Shown here one piece after another: positions 5,556 to 6,610 of a DNA stretch of 6,610 nt (positions within the stretch are counted from its first letter, which is position 1; every line of letters begins with the position of its first letter). This DNA is from Anaerolineae bacterium. Lineage in GTDB: Bacteria; Chloroflexota; Anaerolineae; Aggregatilineales; Phototrophicaceae. The notes under the pieces were generated by a model, which did not search any database, was not told the DNA's origin, and saw only the letters and a list, made by a program, of their open reading frames with translations. A program made the translations under genes and the position numbers. The stretch is taken from the NCBI GenBank assembly GCA_028284565.1, contig JANQRM010000367.1:1-6610 (forward strand), given 5' to 3'.

Positions 5556-5589
5556 CCCTCCTTGCGAAGCGGGGAGGGCTGGGGAGGGG
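5556..5589 (+). repeat. GC-rich hairpin overlapping a four-tract G-quadruplex-type motif
   Basis: Bases 5556-5565 pair with 5569-5578 in a ten-pair stem with two G.T wobbles, closed by a GAA loop. The tip, GCGAAGC (5564-5570), is a known unusually stable mini-hairpin. The 3' arm opens GGGG, GGG, GGGG, GGGG (5571-5589) with loops of 1, 2 and 1 bases, a strong G-quadruplex pattern that competes with the hairpin. It lies seven bases after the transporter stop and could end or protect its transcript, though there is no T-tract. It resembles dispersed intergenic repeats common in Chloroflexota-type genomes. Confidence 0.65.
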
Positions 5590-5672
5590 ATTTAGCGAGA
5601 TTGTTAGTTATTGGGTAGTTATATGAGATCATCAACGTCACCATATCCGACTAAAAACCAACAACTAACAAC

Positions 5673-5702
5673 TAATCACTCGATTCTCTTCTTGTGTATA
5701 AT
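5673..5702 (+). promoter_or_regulatory. Candidate promoter for the HtrA-like protease
   Basis: A perfect TATAAT at 5697-5702 lies about 31 bases before the ATG at 5734, preceded by a poor -35 candidate TAATCA (5673-5678, 18-base spacing) inside the ACAACTA tandem repeat. Weak -35 plus strong -10 suggests activator dependence or another sigma factor. No recognisable heat-shock operator is visible. Confidence 0.45.
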
Positions 5703-5733
5703 AGGCAGGATTCTATTGGAAGAGGTCACACCC

Positions 5734-6610
5734 ATGCTCAAGCGTCTGATGGTTATCTTCACCTTCATCACAACCCTCATCATCGCCTGCACCACTGAAC
5801 CCACACCACCCCCACCAGCCGGAGTAGTCACAACACCTGTGCAAGACCTCCTCGTGAATGATGACGCAGGCACATCCAATGCTATACCCACCGCCGTCCC
5901 ACAGAGCGTCATTGACGAAGCCGATGCCGAATACCTCCTATTGAGCAACATCTATGAACGGGTCAAACCCTCCGTTGTCAGCATCGAGACAGAGCGCGCC
6001 TTTGATAGCGAAGCAGATGCCAACAACCTCACCCGTGGGTCGGGCTTCATCTACGACACCGACGGACACATCATCACCAATGCCCACGTCGTCAGCCAAG
6101 CCCGCACCGTCCGAGTGACCTTTCATGATGGCTATGTGGTGACTGCTCAGGTAGTGGGCTTTGATAATTTTAGCGATTTAGCTGTTCTCAAAGTCGATGT
6201 CGATATGGAACGCCTCCGTCCACTCTTGTTGGGCGATACAACCTCCGTCCGAGTGGGACAACGTGCCATTGCCATCGGCAACCCCTTCGGATTGAGTAGC
6301 TCCATGTCTGTTGGCATCATCAGTGGCTTGGGACGCTCCCTGCGTTCCGCTGAACTCATCGACGCGACCTCCATTCCCGGCTTTGAAAATCCCGACATCA
6401 TCCAGACGGACACCCCCATCAATCCGGGCAACAGTGGCGGACCCTTGCTCAATTCACAGGGCAAAGTCGTCGGCGTGAACACCGCCATTCGCACGGAAAA
6501 TGGAGTCTTTCAAGGCGTAGGATTCGCCGTCCCCATTCGCACCGTCAAGCGCGTCGTACCCGAACTCATCGACAATGGCGTGGTCGATTATGCATGGATA
6601 GGCATCTCCG
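5734..6610 (+). CDS. HtrA/DegP-type serine protease, lipid-anchored (3' end outside window)
   Basis: 292 residues are visible and the frame is still open at the window edge. The start is ATG 5734, with AGAGG at 5721-5725, eight bases upstream. The N-terminus is a lipoprotein signal (MLKRLMVIFTFITTLIIAC) with lipidation expected on C19, followed by a Thr/Pro-rich linker (20-28) that tethers the protease outside the membrane. The trypsin-like S1C domain runs from about residue 70. The catalytic triad is intact: H118 in TNAHVV, D148 in NFSDLAVLK and S234 in NPGNSGGPLLN. IAIGNPFGL (178-186) and GVGFAVPI (261-268) are further family landmarks. DYAWIGIS at the end is where the PDZ domain of HtrA proteins normally begins, so PDZ should follow. 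These proteases degrade or refold damaged extracytoplasmic proteins. The loop before the Ser motif (RSLRSAELIDATSIPGFENP) is longer than in E. coli DegP, as I recall for Chloroflexi-type members. Confidence 0.93.
   Translation, partial: MLKRLMVIFTFITTLIIACTTEPTPPPPAGVVTTPVQDLLVNDDAGTSNAIPTAVPQSVIDEADAEYLLLSNIYERVKPSVVSIETERAFDSEADANNLTRGSGFIYDTDGHIITNAHVVSQARTVRVTFHDGYVVTAQVVGFDNFSDLAVLKVDVDMERLRPLLLGDTTSVRVGQRAIAIGNPFGLSSSMSVGIISGLGRSLRSAELIDATSIPGFENPDIIQTDTPINPGNSGGPLLNSQGKVVGVNTAIRTENGVFQGVGFAVPIRTVKRVVPELIDNGVVDYAWIGIS

Larger units (their letters stand above)
5550..5733. other. Intergenic region between the transporter and htrA-like genes
   Basis: This 184-base stretch has no credible gene. 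It holds a strong hairpin and G-rich motif (5556-5589), a 9-base inverted repeat pairing TTGTTAGTT (5601-5609) with AACTAACAA (5663-5671), and a tandem duplication of ACAACTA (5661-5674). A TATAAT box at 5697-5702 and the ribosome binding site of the next gene follow. A 22-codon frame from ATG 5550 exists only because it crosses the G-rich repeat. Confidence 0.6.

Noticed and set aside
5556..5589. Classical rho-independent terminator after the transporter
   Set aside because: The stem is strong, but it is followed by G-rich sequence and not a T-tract, so I list it as a structured repeat.
5550..5618. 22-codon frame starting MTPSLRSGEGWGG after the transporter
   Set aside because: It exists only because it reads through the G-rich hairpin repeat; such short frames are a common artefact over this kind of repeat.
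5676..6494. Minus-strand frames opposite the protease gene
   Set aside because: They lie antisense to a catalytically complete HtrA-type gene and encode no recognisable domain.
1..6610. CRISPR array, tRNA, rRNA, transposase or insertion sequence
   Set aside because: I saw no regularly spaced repeats, no cloverleaf or rRNA-like sequence and no transposase motifs in the window.

Overview
The window is 6.6 kb of bacterial DNA with every recognisable gene on the + strand. It holds eight complete genes and two cut by the window edges. Intergenic gaps are short, and three junctions are 4-base ATGA stop/start overlaps. Gene content and style (a lipid-anchored c-type cytochrome, a lipid-anchored HtrA protease whose Ser-motif loop looks Chloroflexi-like, roughly balanced GC, palindromic and G-rich intergenic repeats) suggest a free-living, probably aerobic member of the Chloroflexota (Anaerolineae-like). 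That placement is inferred from general resemblance; there is no rRNA or marker gene to confirm it.

Layout. (1) 1-1160: the C-terminal half of a family 4-type glycosyltransferase overlaps a Nudix hydrolase of the ADP-ribose/sugar-nucleotide pyrophosphatase type. (2) 1216-2794: after a TATAAT promoter candidate come three small overlapping genes. All look built from histidine-kinase dimerisation/phosphoacceptor (DHp, HisKA-like) helical hairpins. Only the middle one has an ATPase domain (HATPase_c), and its G1 box is degenerate. None has a sensor domain, a membrane segment or a receiver domain. (3) 2849-4500: a lipoprotein cytochrome c, a four-helix membrane protein of the CopD/PuuD-like type and a CutC-family TIM-barrel protein, plausibly one redox/metal-related operon. 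(4) 4629-5549: an EamA/DMT-family transporter with a GTG start. (5) 5550-5733: an intergenic region with a strong GC-rich hairpin, an overlapping G-quadruplex-type motif, short repeats and a TATAAT box. (6) 5734 to the end: a lipid-anchored HtrA/DegP-type serine protease, cut before its PDZ domain.

The most unusual part is the three-gene block at 1216-2794, which reads as a split, sensor-less histidine-kinase-like phosphotransfer module. Its outer proteins look like paralogues that each offer an H-box histidine, and the middle protein carries the only candidate ATP-binding domain. By eye, each protein seems to hold two tandem DHp-type hairpins, which could give pseudo-dimeric bundles within one chain. 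This is a by-eye proposal that needs structure prediction and profile searches. The rest of the window is ordinary accessory and housekeeping content.
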